Assembly: GCA_964410945.1 (NCBI GenBank)
Contig: CAYPJE010000003.1
Location: 62,001-126,000 of the forward strand
Origin: CAYPJE01 sp964410945
GTDB taxonomy: Bacteria > Fidelibacterota > Marinisomatia > Marinisomatales > TCS56
Length of the DNA stretch: 64,000 nucleotides
Reading direction: 5' to 3'
In this document: piece by piece, positions 63,601 to 64,000 of the stretch
Layout: each line of letters starts with the position of its first letter
Position numbering within the stretch: position 1 is the first letter of the stretch
Notes under the pieces: generated by a model
Database searches by the model: none
The model's input: only the letters and a program-made list of their open reading frames with translations
What the model was told of the DNA's origin: nothing
Made by a program: the position numbers and the translations under genes

Positions 63601-64000
63601 CGCTGCCTATACAACCAAAGGTAAAAAAATACCGGCTGATTACCGGGTAGAAATCGGAGAGGCCGGTTTTGGGAATTCCATATTCTTCCAGCAAAAATAT
63701 GGAATATTCATTACCATAGATTATCCGGCCGTGGCTACCAATTTCAGGGTTAAAAAGAAAGTCCAGCTGACCGGAATCGATTCACTTGACTGGAAGGAAA
63801 TTCCATATGCTTTCGGTGATAACGCTCCCTATGGCACTCCTAACGGTTTTCTGGATGCCGACAGTTTTGAAACCGACTGGATCATCTTCATGGACGACAC
63901 TTCTGATACCGGTGATCGACAGCCAACCTGGGTATTCAAATTGAATTATCCCCGGCCGTTTGAATTGATGAATATCTACCAACCCGCCAGTGGTGATACC
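60689..64000 (+). CDS. Large secreted Asp-rich protein, partial (runs off the window)
   Basis: An open frame of at least 1104 codons with no stop before the window edge; the 3' end is missing. The ATG at 60689 has AAGGA about 9 bases upstream; an ATG at 60680 would add three codons. A signal peptide ends near I-G-Q. Residues ~270-540 are rich in Asp/Asn/Gly repeats such as I-D-N-D-G-D-G and N-G-I-D-D-N-F-N, recalling calcium-binding thrombospondin-3-like loops. A fibronectin-III-like segment (G-Q-T-Y-Y-Y-A-V-V-S-Y-D-F-G) follows at about 790-805. It is 11 bp downstream of the TonB receptor and probably cotranscribed. A T9SS sorting domain would be expected beyond the window. Confidence 0.85.
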   Translation, partial: MLNHKLIPGFISLAVLTGILIGQHVPTTERGDPNFRRQTDIDGNKVRTTIFNFGVTGRTGALPGMIPYEWPINTGRHYVAMTQLFVGGEITTEEGEVKHLVDIPNGREDTRGNSMNFEPVPEYLNPNSDIIAKSDEGDSWPEYWPDKLEDENDPGWEGAWNGYFGKNQFNADQEIYFKISDDHNFLKGSTYYPDTTDYTRKGMAILAGVRVLAWSQVLVEDVIFVLNEIKNDGTKDIDKVAFTLWLADLVGGDGDNSDDTPDFDLIYDIAWSMDADGIGNSAFGSDEVGVAATAYLETPGNNVDRIDNDGDGEALAPKMTEYMLTGEDQTNSIDDNFNGLIDENQGHIPFNGQEGVTYANGIDDNFNAEANSPVITSEMISDASADVVNVPSIGPLLWHRWPPQPEGDALQDSVVHLLMVESDDLGKAFADNIDNDESQEYPLGLGADTAAPRITWDIIAQAAADPYRRYKVPGTDIILYDVDSTDYNKRYADGIDNDGDGAIDEGIDEGIDEMIDESRDDYIDNDGDWNVFNDDVGVDGDLNTIDRGQADQRPSSGAGSNLPGEPNIDKTDVSESDQMGLTSVSYDAAGSIPTSQDQNLWIFYMIPGDFWQPPPTGQPPGDYDLFVSSGFFPIPAGETQRIAMAVCLGYDTLDARSNKDVAQKTYNEDYQFAKAPLPPVLKAIPGDGKVTLLWDDVAEQSFDTYMSSLGEPGYDFEGYKIYKSTDAGFRDNYSITDASGNLIYNKPIAQYDLIDGKEGWHEVAINGTHYNLGSETGLSHSYIDYDVTNGQTYYYAVVSYDFGGHLGNEIPPTESTKRITINSLTGEVNKGTNVAVVIPNPPAAGYLEADIDSVELVQGTSTAYITYEIVDPLMVLENHKYRITFNDTLKPKILETDEDTLTTRDYSMFDITDTTAIDTLLWEYPYVTADDEQPIVDGYQLTFHNEDFVQVDQSGSYWSTDSLWSFVLEQYAAYTTKGKKIPADYRVEIGEAGFGNSIFFQQKYGIFITIDYPAVATNFRVKKKVQLTGIDSLDWKEIPYAFGDNAPYGTPNGFLDADSFETDWIIFMDDTSDTGDRQPTWVFKLNYPRPFELMNIYQPASGDT

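Overview
The window is a bacterial chromosome segment of about 64 kb with mid GC and dense coding. It most likely comes from the FCB superphylum, near Neomarinimicrobiota, Calditrichota or Ignavibacteria. This is inferred from several large exported proteins ending in a T9SS-type sorting domain (the Y-P-N-P-F-N motif), a TonB-dependent receptor with a carboxypeptidase-regulatory-like N-terminus, many lipoproteins, weak or absent Shine-Dalgarno sequences and frequent short gene overlaps. I see no rRNA, tRNA, CRISPR array, intact insertion sequence or phage genes.

Layout. 1-9.9 kb: the start of proC, a Cu/Zn permease with an HMA tail, PhzF, small metabolic and exported proteins, then a minus-strand trio of M20 amidohydrolase, purine nucleoside phosphorylase and RlmN. 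9.9-14 kb: MoxR-DUF58 pair, a TPR lipoprotein and a PfkB kinase. 14.2-23 kb: a housekeeping run of phosphoesterase, cysteine desulfurase, MnmA, nucleotidyltransferase, LytR_C protein, RsfS, ArgS, MarC and hemolysin III, with two exported proteins inserted. 23-35 kb: an accessory region holding an AT-rich T9SS beta-propeller gene, a frameshifted small gene, a ParE/Phd module, an alkyltransferase-like protein, MFS transporter, pentapeptide protein, a HipA remnant, a DUF922-like barrel protein with its metal motif lost, a frameshifted DUF4062-ATPase, DUF3795 and GIY-YIG genes, and a diverged intergenic repeat pair.

35-56.4 kb is an alpha-glucan locus. One minus-strand run encodes a TrmB-family regulator, an unknown 69-aa protein, a GH57 glucanotransferase-type enzyme, glycogen phosphorylase, GlgA, GlgC, a sodium/solute symporter and a secreted GH13 amylase. 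Divergent from trmB is a periplasmic GH13 enzyme. A second divergent pair is a pullulanase-like lipoprotein against a GH13 lipoprotein that is coupled to a CotH/lamin-tail protein. Both divergent gaps carry the same perfect 20-bp palindrome, GTAACTCA-N4-TGAGTTAC, which is probably the TrmB-family operator. Together the genes suggest extracellular and periplasmic breakdown of alpha-glucan, Na+-coupled uptake, and storage and mobilisation of glycogen under one regulator.

56.4-64 kb: a parvulin-type lipoprotein, a TonB-dependent receptor and the start of a very large secreted Asp-rich protein that runs off the window.
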